NCBI GenBank assembly: GCA_963757565.1
Contig: CAVWSB010000006.1
Location: forward strand, 906,057 to 970,056
Length of the DNA: 64,000 nt
Direction: 5' to 3'
DNA from: PALSA-894 sp963757565
Lineage (GTDB): Bacteria > Pseudomonadota > Alphaproteobacteria > Rhizobiales > Xanthobacteraceae
Under the pieces are notes generated by a model. That model ran no database searches. It saw only the letters and a program-made list of their open reading frames with translations, and was not told the DNA's origin. Each line of letters opens with the position of its first letter. The stretch's first letter is position 1. The position numbers and the translations under genes were made by a program. Below, piece after piece: positions 53,712 to 62,515 of this stretch.

Positions 53712-54331
53712 TCGAAGCGGTCGCGGATCTGCGGCGGCACGCTGGCGTTGATGTCGTCGCGCGTGCCCGTGGGAATGCCGGCGCGATCAGCGCATCGACG
53801 CCACCGACGGGTTCGGCCGGACGCGCGCTGCTCCGGTTCGCAGCGGCGCGATTGCCCCGATGGCTTGAAAGTCGATGATCGCGGCGATCCTGCGTGCTTG
53901 GTGGCGCAAAAGCGATGAGGCTCTTCAGTCAGCTCAGCAACTGCGGTCGTTCTCGACGGATTTGCTGCGGTGGCGCGTCGCCGGCGCTTTCGCCGTGCTG
54001 GAAGAGGCTGCGCACGCGGTTCGCGCGGGTTGCGCGCAGACCGAGTCGGCGATCCTGGCGACGTCTTCGACCCCCTCGCCGGCGTAGCGGGGTCGCCGGC
54101 TGAACCTGCGGGCACCGCCGCTCGCTTCGCGGCGGGATGTCTCGAACACGGCAGCGAGGCGGTTTGCTGGACGGAAAAAATGCGCGGCACGAACAATACG
54201 ATGGCGAAATCGACCGTGACGGCGATCCTCGGCGAATAAGATTTCGGTAGACGTATGCGCCTGCTGTTGTGCTCCACGCGTAGCCGCTATCGCGGACATT
54301 GGAGCGCATGTTCCACCGCCCGAGCCCGCGA
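53712..54331. other. Stretch without a supportable gene
   Basis: About 620 bases of coding-like GC content without any protein that can be named. Open frames exist on both strands: minus-strand text such as DDINASVPPQIRDRFDHIAL just after tlpA, and a plus-strand ORF at 53875-54087 with LRSFSTDLLRWRVAGAFAV. None has a clear ribosome site or family match. Given the indel load nearby, a broken gene could be hidden here. Confidence 0.4.
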
Positions 54332-54532
54332 TCAGACTGAAATATCGAGGTTTTGGCCAAGCCCCGCCGCGGCGTTGCTGAGCTGGGACAGATTCTGCTG
54401 ACCAGCCTGAAGCATCTGAAGATCCGGGGTGTGGCTACCGGTGTCCGTTTTCATCATCTGGGCCGCCATGGCAAGCTGCATCCGTCCCATCTGGGCTGCA
54501 ACGAGCGCGGCTGCAAGCGAGGCTACGTCCAT
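54332..54532 (-). CDS. Small YjfB-type putative motility protein
   Basis: Intact 66-residue protein from ATG 54532, preceded by GGAG at a suitable distance; an ATG at 54616 would add 28 unlike residues. MDVASLAAALVAAQMGRMQL and LQAGQQNLSQLSNAAAGLGQ match the putative motility protein family (PF14070), short helical proteins near flagellar genes in some bacteria. No flagellar gene is present here. Function unproven. Confidence 0.65.
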   Translation of the reverse strand: MDVASLAAALVAAQMGRMQLAMAAQMMKTDTGSHTPDLQMLQAGQQNLSQLSNAAAGLGQNLDISV

Positions 54533-54639
54533 CGAGCGGAACTCCGGGTCCCGAAAGTCGCCACCGGGGGGATTAATTTGCGCTTGGGAAGACGGTCCGA
54601 AATTGCGTGGCGACATGGAGAACAAGTGGTTAACGAAAG

Positions 54640-55624
54640 ATGACAAAACGGATATCGGGTGGCGCGGGCCAAGTGAAACGTGCGGATGGGCGCTCCGGAG
54701 AACACCTGCCGACCCGTCCCGCGATGGCGGCCGCCGACTGGTTGCTGCTTGCGATCCTGTCGGCCCTGTGGGGTGGCTCGTTCTTCTTTGCCAAGATCGC
54801 CCTGTACGAACTGCAGCCGCTGATGGTCGCGCTCGGACGGGTCGGGATCGCCGCGGCGATCCTGCGCACGCTGGCGCGCGCAAACGTGGTTGCGCTGCCG
54901 GCGAGCTTGCCACATGGGGGCCCTACGGCGCTGATGGGGCTGCTCAACAACGTGATGCCGTTCAGGCTGATCTTCTGGGGCCAGACCCACATCCCGAGCG
55001 GGCTTGCGGCGATCCTCAATGCCACGACACCGCTGTTGACCGTGCTGGTGGCGCATTCTGGACCGCGGACGAAAAGCTGACCGGCCGCCAGATTACTGGG
55101 GTCCTCGACGGCTTGCTGGCGTGGTGGCGATGATCGGCCCGGACGTCCTGCGCGATGTGGGCGCCAACGTGCTGGCGCAGCTCGCCTGCCTGCTGGCGGC
55201 GATGTCCTATGCGTTCGCGGCGTCTATGGCCGGCGCTTTCGCGGCGAGCCGCCGCTGCGCGTCGCGGCCGGACAACTGACGGCGTCAAGTCTGCTGCTTG
55301 CGCCGCTCGCCTTGCATCGACCGGCCGTGGACGCTGGCGCAGCCGGGCGCTTCCACCTGGATAGCACTTCTGGCGCTCGCCAGCATCTCGACCGCGCTCG
55401 CCTATCTGATCTATTTCCGCATCCTGCCGCGCGCCGGGGCCACCAACGTTGCGCTGGTCACATTCCTTATCCCGGTCAGCGCGATCTTGCTCGGCACGCT
55501 GATCCTCGGCGAGCAACTCGCGGCGCGGCATCTCGTCGGGATGATAACGATCGCGATCGGATTGACCGCGATCGACGGACGGCTGCGGCTCTACCGCGTC
55601 GGCACCGGCTTGTCGCCGCGATAA
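54640..55624 (+). CDS. DMT superfamily (EamA) exporter (frameshifted)
   Basis: About 325 residues, or 300 if ATG 54724 is used (MAAADWLLLAILSALWGGSF). Ten helices in two EamA halves are expected. The first half includes LWGGSFFFAKIALYELQPLM and MPFRLIFWGQTHIPSGLAAI, and the second ISTALAYLIYFRILPRAGAT and LIPVSAILLGTLILGEQLAA. Frames change near 55060, 55125, 55220 and 55330. Such carriers export amino acids, nucleobases or other metabolites; substrate unknown. The stop lies 34 bases inside the 3' end of the convergent dehydrogenase gene. Confidence 0.85.
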
Positions 55625-56471
55625 TCGTAGAAGCCGCGATTGGCCTTGCGGCCGAGCCAGCCGGCCTCGACGTACTTCACCAGCAGCGGACAGGGGCGGT
55701 ACTTCGAATCCGCGAGCCCCTCGTGCAGCACCTGCATCACCGAGAGGCAGGTATCGAGCCCGATGAAGTCGGCAAGCTCCAGCGGCCCCATCGGGTGGTG
55801 CGCGCCGAGCTTCATCGCGGTGTCGATCGCCTCGACGTTCCCGACGCCCTCATAGAGCGTGTAGATCGCCTCGTTGATCATCGGCAGCAGGATGCGGTTG
55901 ACGATGAAGGCCGGGAAATCCTCCGCGACCGCGATGGTCTTGTGCAGCGCCTTGATGAACTCGCGGCAGGCCTCGAACGTGGCGTCGTTGGTCGCGATGC
56001 CGCGGATCAGCTCGACCAGCTCCATGACCGGCACCGGGTTCATGAAGTGAATGCCGATGAACTTCTCCGGCCGGTCGGTCGCGGAGGCGAGCCGCGTGAT
56101 CGAGATCGAGGACGTGTTGCTGCCGATGATCGCCTCGGGCTTCAGCGCCGGGCAGAGATCGGAGAAGATCTTGCGCTTGACCTCTTCCTTCTCGGCCGCC
56201 GCCTCGATCACGAGGTCGCAATCGCCGAGCGCGTCGAGCGTCTCGGCCGGCGCGATGCGGGCGAGCGCCGTCTTGCGCTCGTCCTCGGAGATGCGCTGGC
56301 GGCTGACCTGCCGCGCCAGGTTGCCGTTGATGGTCGCAAGGCCCGAATTGATGCGGTCGGCGAGATGTCGTAGAGCATCACATCGAGGCCGGCGAGCGCG
56401 GATACATGCGCGATGCCGTTGCCCATCTGACCCGCGCCGATCACGCCGATCTTGCGGATGTACGGCCGCAT
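55591..56471 (-). CDS. 3-hydroxybutyryl-CoA dehydrogenase (frameshifted near 56370)
   Basis: About 293 residues. The NAD motif IRKIGVIGAGQMGNGIAHVS starts the protein; then LGDCDLVIEAAAEKEEVKRK, SNTSSISITRLA (catalytic Ser region) and FIGIHFMNPVPVMELVELI with the catalytic His. Further on are DFPAFIVNRILLPMINEAIY and GAHHPMGPLELADFIGLD. It oxidises (S)-3-hydroxyacyl-CoA, in butyrate or polyhydroxybutyrate turnover or beta-oxidation. The start may be 56471 or an upstream ATG near 56528 followed by an indel. It follows etfA on the same strand by 65 bases. Confidence 0.92.
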
Positions 56472-56536
56472 CCGCCGCCGCCGGTGCGGGTCTTCGGCCG
56501 CTCCTTCACGTCGCTCATATTCGCCATGCGCCCTTT

Positions 56537-57528
56537 TTACGACGTTCCGCGCCGGAAACCACCGGCGAAGAACCGCCCGTTCGGTCGGCCGTTCTTGTCG
56601 AGCTCCTGCGCGAGCTCCGGCAGCGCCTGATAGAGGTCGGCGACCAGGCCGTAGTCGGCGACCTGGAAGATCGGCGCTTCCTCGTCCTTGTTGATCGCGA
56701 CGATCACCTTGGAGTCCTTCATGCCGGCGAGATGCTGGATCGCGCCCGAGATGCCGACCGCGATGTAGAGCTCCGGCGCCACCACCTTGCCGGTCTGCCC
56801 GACCTGCCAGTCGTTCGGCGCATAGCCGGCATCGACCGCGGCGCGCGAGGCGCCGACCGCGGCGCCGATCTTGTCGGCGACCGGCTCGATGTACTTGGTG
56901 AAATTCTCGCGCGACTGCATCGCGCGGCCGCCCGAGATGATGATCTTGGCCGAGGTCAGCTCCGGGCGCTCGGACTTCGAGAGCTCCTCGCCGACAAAGC
57001 TCGAAATGCCGGGATCGGCCGCAGCGGTCGCGTTCTCGACCGGCGCCGTGCCGCTGCCTGCGCCGGTCGCCTGGAAGGTCGAGGTGCGCACCGTGATGAC
57101 CTTCTTGGCGTCCTTCGACTTCACGGTCTGGATCGCGTTGCCGGCATAGATCGGCCGCTCGAACGTGTCGGGCGCGACGACCTTGATGATGTCGGAAATC
57201 TGCATCACGTCGAGCAGCGCCGCGACGCGCGGCATGACGTTCTTGCCGGTCGTGGTCGCCGGCGCGACGATCGCGTCGTAAGTCCCGGCGAGCGAGACGA
57301 TCAGCGCGGCGAGCGGCTCGGCCAGCGCGTGCTCGTAGGCGGGCGCGTCCGCGAGCAGCACCTTGGCGACGCCGTCGAGCTTGGCGGCCGCGTCCGCGAC
57401 CGCCTTCGCAGCGCGCCCGCGACCAGCACATGAACGTCGCCGCCCATCTGCTTGGCGGCGGTCAGCGCCTTGTTGGTCGCGTCCTTGAGCGCCTTGTTGT
57501 CGTGCTCGGCGAGGAGAAGCGTCGCCAT
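56537..57528 (-). CDS. etfA: Electron transfer flavoprotein alpha subunit (frameshifted near 57410)
   Basis: About 314 residues from ATG 57528 (MATLLLAEHDNKALKDATNK). An N-terminal alpha/beta domain contains IVAPATTTGKNVMPRVAALL. The FAD domain has SAKIIISGGRAMQSRENF, GQTGKVVAPELYIAVGISGA and IVAINKDEEAPIFQVADYGL, the full FAD-binding signature. With EtfB it accepts electrons from acyl-CoA dehydrogenases and passes them to ETF-ubiquinone oxidoreductase. An indel near 57410 separates the first 38 residues. Its ATG is immediately before the etfB stop codon (zero spacing). Confidence 0.95.
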
Positions 57529-58278
57529 CTAGAGAACCCCCGCCTCGTTCTTGAGCTTGTCGAGCAGCTCGCCGACGGTCTTGACCTTCACGCCGGCCTT
57601 GCGGCCGGACGGCTCGGTGGTCTTCACGACTTCGAGCCGCGGCGCGACGTCGACGCCGTAGTCGGCCGGCGTCTTGTCGGCGATCGGCTTCTTCTTCGCC
57701 TTCATGATGTTCGGGAGCGACGCATAGCGCGGCTCATTCAGCCGCAAATCGGTCGTGACGATCGCCGGGCCTTTGAGCTTCACGGTCTGCAGGCCGCCGT
57801 CGACCTCGCGCGTGACGCTGACGCTCTCGCCATCGATCGCGAGCTTGGAGGCGAAGGTGCCCTGCGGCCAGCCGAGCAGCGCGGCGAGCATCTGGCCGGT
57901 CTGGTTGCAGTCGTCGTCGATCGCCTGCTTGCCCATGATGACGAGGCCGGGCTTCTCCTCCTCGACCACGCCTTTGAGGATTTTCGCGACCGCGAGCGGC
58001 TCGGTGATGCCGTCGACCTTCACCAGGATGCCGCGGTCGGCGCCCATCGCGAGCGCGGTGCGGATGGTCTCGGCGGCCTGCTGCGGCCCGATGGAGACCG
58101 CCACGATCTCGGTCGCGACGCCCTTTTCCTTCAGGCGGATCGCCTCCTCGACGGCGATCTCGTCGAAGGGGTTCATCGACATCTTGACGTTGGCAAGCTC
58201 GACGCCGGACCCGTCCGGCTTCACGCGGATTTTGACGTTGTAGTCGACGACCCGTTTGACGGGCACCAGAATTTTCAT
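57529..58278 (-). CDS. etfB: Electron transfer flavoprotein beta subunit
   Basis: Intact 249-residue protein from ATG 58278 (MKILVPVKRVVDYNVKIRVK). The AMP-binding region is ADRGILVKVDGITEPLAVAK and VIMGKQAIDDDCNQTGQMLA, followed by the family signature VTREVDGGLQTVKLKGPAIV and the recognition-loop segment LRLNEPRYASLPNIMKAKKK. It pairs with EtfA to form the heterodimer. The stop TAG abuts the etfA start. Its start overlaps the end of the rhomboid reading frame by four bases. Confidence 0.97.
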   Translation of the reverse strand: MKILVPVKRVVDYNVKIRVKPDGSGVELANVKMSMNPFDEIAVEEAIRLKEKGVATEIVAVSIGPQQAAETIRTALAMGADRGILVKVDGITEPLAVAKILKGVVEEEKPGLVIMGKQAIDDDCNQTGQMLAALLGWPQGTFASKLAIDGESVSVTREVDGGLQTVKLKGPAIVTTDLRLNEPRYASLPNIMKAKKKPIADKTPADYGVDVAPRLEVVKTTEPSGRKAGVKVKTVGELLDKLKNEAGVL

Positions 58279-59089
58279 GCCTTGCAACTCCCGCGCCGAG
58301 CGGCGGGCAACCTATGGCCCACCCTCCGGCCTGTCAACGCAGCGCACACGGCCCAGCAGCGGAGCGTTACGCGGTCCGGCGAAGCGCCGCTCGCCGCGAT
58401 GGCGTCTTCCGGCCGAAAGCACTCGAACAGTTCCACGCCCGGCGGCCGCATCACGAGGATCAGGAGAGCGCCGACCGCGAGCCCGCCGATATGCGCCCAC
58501 CAGGCGGTGTCGCCCTTCTCGTCGCTCATCATGTGCCAGACCTGGACCAGGATCCAGAAGCCGAGCACCCAGGCCGAGCCGAGCCGCAGCGGGACGAAGC
58601 CGAACGCCAGGACCGCGATCTTCGCGCAGGGCCGCAGCATCAGGTAGGCGGCGACCACGCCGGCGATCGCGCCCGAGGCGCCGACCAGCGGCACGTTCGA
58701 GGCCGGCGAGGCGAGCGCATGCACGGCGCCGCCGCCGATCCCGCACAGGAGATAGAAGACGAGATAGCGCCCGTGCCCGAGCGCGTCCTCGATGTTGTCG
58801 CCGAAGGTGAACAGGAACAGCATGTTGAAGAAGAGGTGCAGCCAGCCGCCATGCAGAAACATGTAGGTCAGCAGCCCGAGAAAGAGGTCGGGAAGACCGC
58901 GCCGGTGTCGGCCTCCCCGGTCAGCGCGACCGGGAAAAGCGCGAAGTTGCGGATGATGATCGCGTCGAATTGTCGGACGCGCGCCTGCTGGAGCAGAAAC
59001 ACCGCGATGCAAGCCGCGATCAGCGCCCAGTTGACGTAGGCGCGGCGGCTTTTCTCCAGCGGATCGTTATCGAAAAGCGGAATGACCAT
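58275..59089 (-). CDS. Rhomboid family intramembrane serine protease (frameshifted near 58890)
   Basis: About 270 residues with six helices. The start at 59089 gives VIPLFDNDPLEKSRRAYVNW. Then TYMFLHGGWLHLFFNMLFLF with the conserved HxxxN region, VGASGAIAGVVAAYLML with the catalytic Ser of GxSG, and TAWWAHIGGLAVGALLI with the catalytic His. It would cut substrate helices within the inner membrane. An indel near 58890 joins the N-terminal helix to the core. It ends at the etfB start, so the chain adenosyltransferase-rhomboid-etfB-etfA-dehydrogenase is nearly gap-free. Confidence 0.9.
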
Positions 59090-59109
59090 GTGACTTACCT
59101 GTTCCCCAT

Positions 59110-59683
59110 TCAGCGATTGGCGCCGGGCTTCCACAACACGTCGCGCGCGCCCTTGTCGTTGAGATAGCGGCTCGCGACGAACAGGAAGTCCGACAGGCGA
59201 TTGATGTAGCTCATGACCTCGGGCGAGACGCTCTCGCCGGAGTCCTTCAGCTCCACGATCAGGCGCTCGGCGCGCCGGCAGACGGTGCGGGCGAGATGCA
59301 GATACGCGGCGGCCGGCGTGCCGCCGGCGAGCACGAAGGTGCGCAGCGGCGCGAGCTCGGCATTGAGCAGGTCGATCTCGTCTTCCAGGCGCTTCACCTG
59401 CGCGGCATTGACGGCGAGCCGCGCGCCGCCCGGGCCCTTGCCCAGGTCGGGCGAGCAGAGATCGGCCGCGAGATCGAACAGGTCGTTCTGGATGCGCGCC
59501 AGCATCGCGTCGATGTGCGGCGCCTTCGGTGTGCAGGCGCGCGACGCCGATCGCGGCGGTGACCTCGTCGACGGTGCCGTAGGCGTCGATGCGCAGGTCA
59601 TATTTCTTGCGCCGCTCGCCGTTGCCGAGCATCGTCGTGCCTTCGTCGCCGCTGCGCGTATAGATGCGGTTGAGCACGACCAT
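59110..59683 (-). CDS. Corrinoid adenosyltransferase, PduO type (frameshifted near 59525)
   Basis: About 190 residues. The P-loop-like N-terminus YTRSGDEGTTMLGNGERRKK and LRIDAYGTVDEVTAAIGVAR match the PduO/MMAB family. Then FDLAADLCSPD, VLAGGTPAAAYLHLARTVCR with the conserved Arg-x-x-x-Arg pair, and SYINRLSDFLFVASRYLN. It adenosylates cob(I)alamin using ATP, supplying adenosylcobalamin for example for methylmalonyl-CoA mutase. ATG 59683 is chosen over the upstream in-frame ATG, which has no ribosome site. It lies 20 bases upstream of the rhomboid gene. Confidence 0.9.
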
Positions 59684-59777
59684 GACAGTCCCCGAGGCGG
59701 CGGCGCCGCTTTCCCAAGCCCGCACAAACGTCTATCTTATCCGATAATGATCCGGAACCAACCTGGGAGGTAATGCC

Positions 59778-59975
59778 ATGCGCCTTGCAATCGATGGCTC
59801 TTCTTGCGACCGGTCTGCTGACGCCCGCCGGTCATCACTGGCAACCACTGCCAGCACGCCGGGCTACGCGGCGAAGGTGACCGAGTTCTCCGCTCCGAAG
59901 CAGAAGAAGAAAAAGAAGACGGAGGACAACGCTCCGAAGGCCGCGCCGCCAAAGGGTCGAGTCGACCGACTGATC
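59778..59975 (+). CDS. Possible small secreted lysine-rich protein (frameshifted, uncertain)
   Basis: ATG 59778 follows a good ribosome site (GGGAGGTAATGCC). Joining frames gives a signal-like start (MRLAI, then MALLATGLLT), and one frame continues KVTEFSAPKQKKKKKTEDNA and PKAAPPK. The arrangement suggests a short exported protein with a basic tail, but at least two indels are required, and the stop position is uncertain. It may not be a gene. Confidence 0.3.
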
Positions 59976-59984
59976 CCGCAAGCG

Positions 59985-60178
59985 CTAGCGCCCCATCGCC
60001 CAGATCGTGATCATGATCACGACACGGCGACGAACTGCAGCAGCACGCGCAGCCGCATCAGCTTCTGCGACGTGTTGGGCGAGCCGCCGCGCATCATGTT
60101 GACGAGGCCGAGCAGCAGCACGATCGCGACCGCGCCGACCGCGATCGGCACGCCGAAGTGAGACAGAAAATCCGCCAT
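59985..60178 (-). CDS. Twin transmembrane helix small protein (HIG1-like, frameshifted near 60025)
   Basis: About 64 residues from ATG 60178. Helix one is VPIAVGAVAIVLLLGLVNMM, the loop RGGSPNTSQKLMRLRVLLQF, and helix two VIMITIWAMGR after an indel near 60025. This matches the alphaproteobacterial twin-helix small protein family related to the HIG1/respirasome factors. In relatives it stands directly upstream of the corrinoid adenosyltransferase and etf genes, as here; a respiratory role is inferred. Confidence 0.8.
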
Positions 60179-60280
60179 TCGATCGGCTCCTCGCCGCGCA
60201 CCCTCCCGCATATCGCGCCGCGACGCGCGGTTTTACAAGCCGCTGGCGCGTCTGGTGTGATCGCGGTGCCGAAGCCGCGG

Positions 60281-61441
60281 ATGACAAGACCGAATCGCTT
60301 AAAAGCCCCGCACCCTCGCCGCGCAGGCGCTCGGCGCGATCGATCCCGAAACCAAGGCGGTCGTGCCGCCGCTGCACCTCTCCACCACCTATGTCCGCGA
60401 TCCCGACAACCAGTATCGCACCGGCTACGTCTACGGCCGCCCGGACAACGCGACCGTGCGCCAGACCGAAGCCGTGATCGCCGCGCTCGAAGGGGCGCAG
60501 CGAGGCGATGCTGTTCGGCTCCGGCATGGCGGCGGCGACCAGCGTCGTGCTCGCGCTTGCCGCCGGGCTCGCACGTCGTGGCGCCGGAGGTCATGCTATT
60601 GGGGCTTCCGCGACTGGCTCAAGAACGAGGCGCCGCTGTTCGGCTATCGCGTCGACTTCGTCGACATGTCCAGGACCTCGACGCCGTGCGCGCCGCGATG
60701 AACGCCGACACCAAGCTGGTCTGGATCGAGACACCGCCAACCCGCTGTGGGGCATCACCGACATCGCGGCCGTCGCCGAGATCGCGCACGCCGGCGGCGC
60801 CGCGCTCGCGGTCGACTCGACGGTGGCGACGCCGGTGTTCTACCCGGCCGCTCGAGCTCGGCGCCGACATCGTGATGCATTCGGCGACCAAATATCTCAA
60901 CGGCCATTCCGACGTGATCGCCGGCGCGCTCGCGGCGAAGCGCGCGACGGACGCACTCTGGGCGCGGATCCGACAGGTGCGCGGGCAGCACGGCGCGATC
61001 CTCGGGCCGTTCGAGGCGTGGCTGCTGCTGCGCGGCCTGCGCACGCTCGACGTGCGCGTGCGGGCCGCGACCGAAAGCGCCGGCGCTGCTGGCGACGCGC
61101 TTCTCCAACCATGCGCTGGTTTCGTCGCGTGCTCTATCCGGGCCTGCCGTCGTCATCCCGGCCACGCCATCGCGGCGAGGCAGATGTCCGGCTTCGGCGG
61201 CATGCTGTCGATCCGTGTGAAGGGCGGCGAGCAGGCGGCGATCGCCGCGGCCGCGCGCGTGGAGCTGTGGAAGCGCGCGACGTCGCTCGGCGGCGTCGAG
61301 AGCCTGATCGAGCATCGCGCCTCGATCGAGGGGCCGGGCTCGCCCTGCCCGCCCGATCTGCTGCGGCTCTCGGTTGGCCTGGAAGATGCAGAGGACCTCT
61401 ACGCCGACCTCGATCGCGCGCTGCGCGCCGCCAACGCTTGA
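60281..61441 (+). CDS. Cystathionine beta-lyase family trans-sulfuration enzyme (frameshifted)
   Basis: About 385 residues of the Cys/Met-metabolism PLP family. Readable blocks are PPLHLSTTYVRDPDNQYRTG, VYGRPDNATVRQTEAVIAAL, MLFGSGMAAATSVVLALAAG, NPLWGITDIAAVAEIAHAGG and ADIVMHSATKYLNGHSDVIA with the Schiff-base Lys. Later, QMSGFGGMLSIRVKGGEQAA, SLGGVESLIEHRAS and LRLSVGLEDAEDLYADLDRA. It could be cystathionine gamma-synthase, beta-lyase or methionine gamma-lyase; LGGVESLIEHRAS fits the family in general. Frames change near 60310, 60510, 60570, 60680, 60745, 60850 and 61095. Confidence 0.87.
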   Translation: MTRPNRLKAPHPRRAGARRDRSRNQGGRAAAAPLHHLCPRSRQPVSHRLRLRPPGQRDRAPDRSRDRRARRGAARRCCSAPAWRRRPASCSRLPPGSHVVAPEVMLLGLPRLAQERGAAVRLSRRLRRHVQDLDAVRAAMNADTKLVWIETPPTRCGASPTSRPSPRSRTPAAPRSRSTRRWRRRCSTRPLELGADIVMHSATKYLNGHSDVIAGALAAKRATDALWARIRQVRGQHGAILGPFEAWLLLRGLRTLDVRVRAATESAGAAGDALLQPCAGFVACSIRACRRHPGHAIAARQMSGFGGMLSIRVKGGEQAAIAAAARVELWKRATSLGGVESLIEHRASIEGPGSPCPPDLLRLSVGLEDAEDLYADLDRALRAANA

Positions 61442-61451
61442 GGACAAAGCC

Positions 61452-62206
61452 GTGAAAGCCAGCGTTCTGACCATCTCGGCGGCACTCGCGTTCGCGGTGC
61501 CGGCTGCCGCCCAGACGACGCTCGAACTGATCAACGAATATCCGGCGACCTCGATCACCGGCGAGGCGGATGCGTTCTTCGCCGACCTGGTGAAGGCGCA
61601 AGACCGGCGGCCGCGTCGTGATCAAGCTCCTGCCGAACGCCAAGTCGAAGCTGCGCACGAGCGAACAGCTCAAGGCCGTCACCGAAGGCAAGTTCGCGAT
61701 GGCGACGAGCTTCGGCGGCGCGCTCGAGAGGCACGACAGCCCGGTGTTCCTGATGTCGCTCGCTGCCGTTCATCGCCGCGAGACCCGGCCACATGACGGC
61801 GCTGAAGATTTACGAGGAGACGCCGCTGGCAGTACGACGAGCTGTATCGCCGAGCGAAAGCGAGAAGCTCCTTTACGCGGGCCCATGGCCGTCATCCGGC
61901 ATCTGGTCGGCGGCGCCGCTCAAGACCGCCGCGGACCTGAAGGCGCTGAAAATCCGGACCTACGACAAGACCAGCACCGACGTGATGGCGAGAGCGTCGC
62001 GATCTCGTGCACGCGGCACGCTTGAGTCTCGTTCGACGATCTCAGTGCGCGGCTCGCGTTGCGCGAGCTCAAGCGGTGCTCATCCTCCGGCGATGGCCGA
62101 GCGCGCGCGGCGGCGCTAATCAGGAAGCACTGCGCTATTTCTCGCCGGTCAGCTACGCGGCGCCATTGAGCTTCACTTCGATCTCGCTCGAGGCGGGGAA
62201 GGCGCT
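61452..62206 (+). pseudogene. TRAP transporter substrate-binding protein DctP, 3' truncated and frameshifted
   Basis: From GTG 61452: signal peptide KASVLTISAALAFAVPAAAQ, then TTLELINEYPATSITGEADA, VVIKLLPNAKSKLRTSEQLK, FAMATSFGGALERHDSPVFL, LKALKIRTYDKTSTDVM, and finally YAAPLSFTSISLEAGKAL at 62150-62205. These are the standard DctP blocks in order, but the protein stops about 90 residues short of normal. From about 62206 the DNA instead encodes, on the other strand, the middle of a host-attachment protein. At least six indels also occur. No DctQ/DctM genes are nearby. It is either a deletion remnant or an assembly join. Confidence 0.72.
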
Positions 62207-62424
62207 CGGCCTGATCGTGCCAATCGGTCTGCTCCATCGAGCTGCGCCGCGCGCCGACGAATTGACGAGCGGCCCGGCGCGTCGGTGCTCGCTCGCGCGA
62301 CTTCGCGTCGGCTGCGCGTGAACTCGGTCTTCAGATTGAGCGAGAACTCGCATCGCCGACGTTCTCCAGGATCAGCGCTTGCGCCGTCGCGCACGACGAC
62401 CCAGTCGCCGGAGTGGATTTTCAC
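62207..62424 (-). pseudogene. Host attachment protein family gene, 3' truncated and frameshifted
   Basis: Starting at GTG 62424: KIHSGDWVVVRDGA, then in a second frame ALILENVGDA, then NLKT, TDAPGR, and VGARRSSMEQTDWHDQAE. This is the conserved first half of the alphaproteobacterial host attachment family (AtsE-like, about 140 residues), whose second half with VVAPPRALG is missing. The match ends at about 62207, where the antisense of dctP begins. Homologues are named from plant-attachment work in Agrobacterium, but their biochemistry is unclear. The preserved order of motifs makes the identification firm despite three indels. Confidence 0.68.
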
Positions 62425-62515
62425 AATTGACCATCGCAGGACCTGCTGAACGCCAGATTGCCGATCAGGGCAAACGTTGACCGGCAGTGACGCAACGATC
62501 AACGCCGGGGCGCAT

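Noticed and set aside
53468..54277. Minus-strand open frame of 269 codons after tlpA
   Set aside because: Its first part is antisense to tlpA-distal sequence, it has no ribosome site, and no family is recognisable; kept only as an unexplained stretch.
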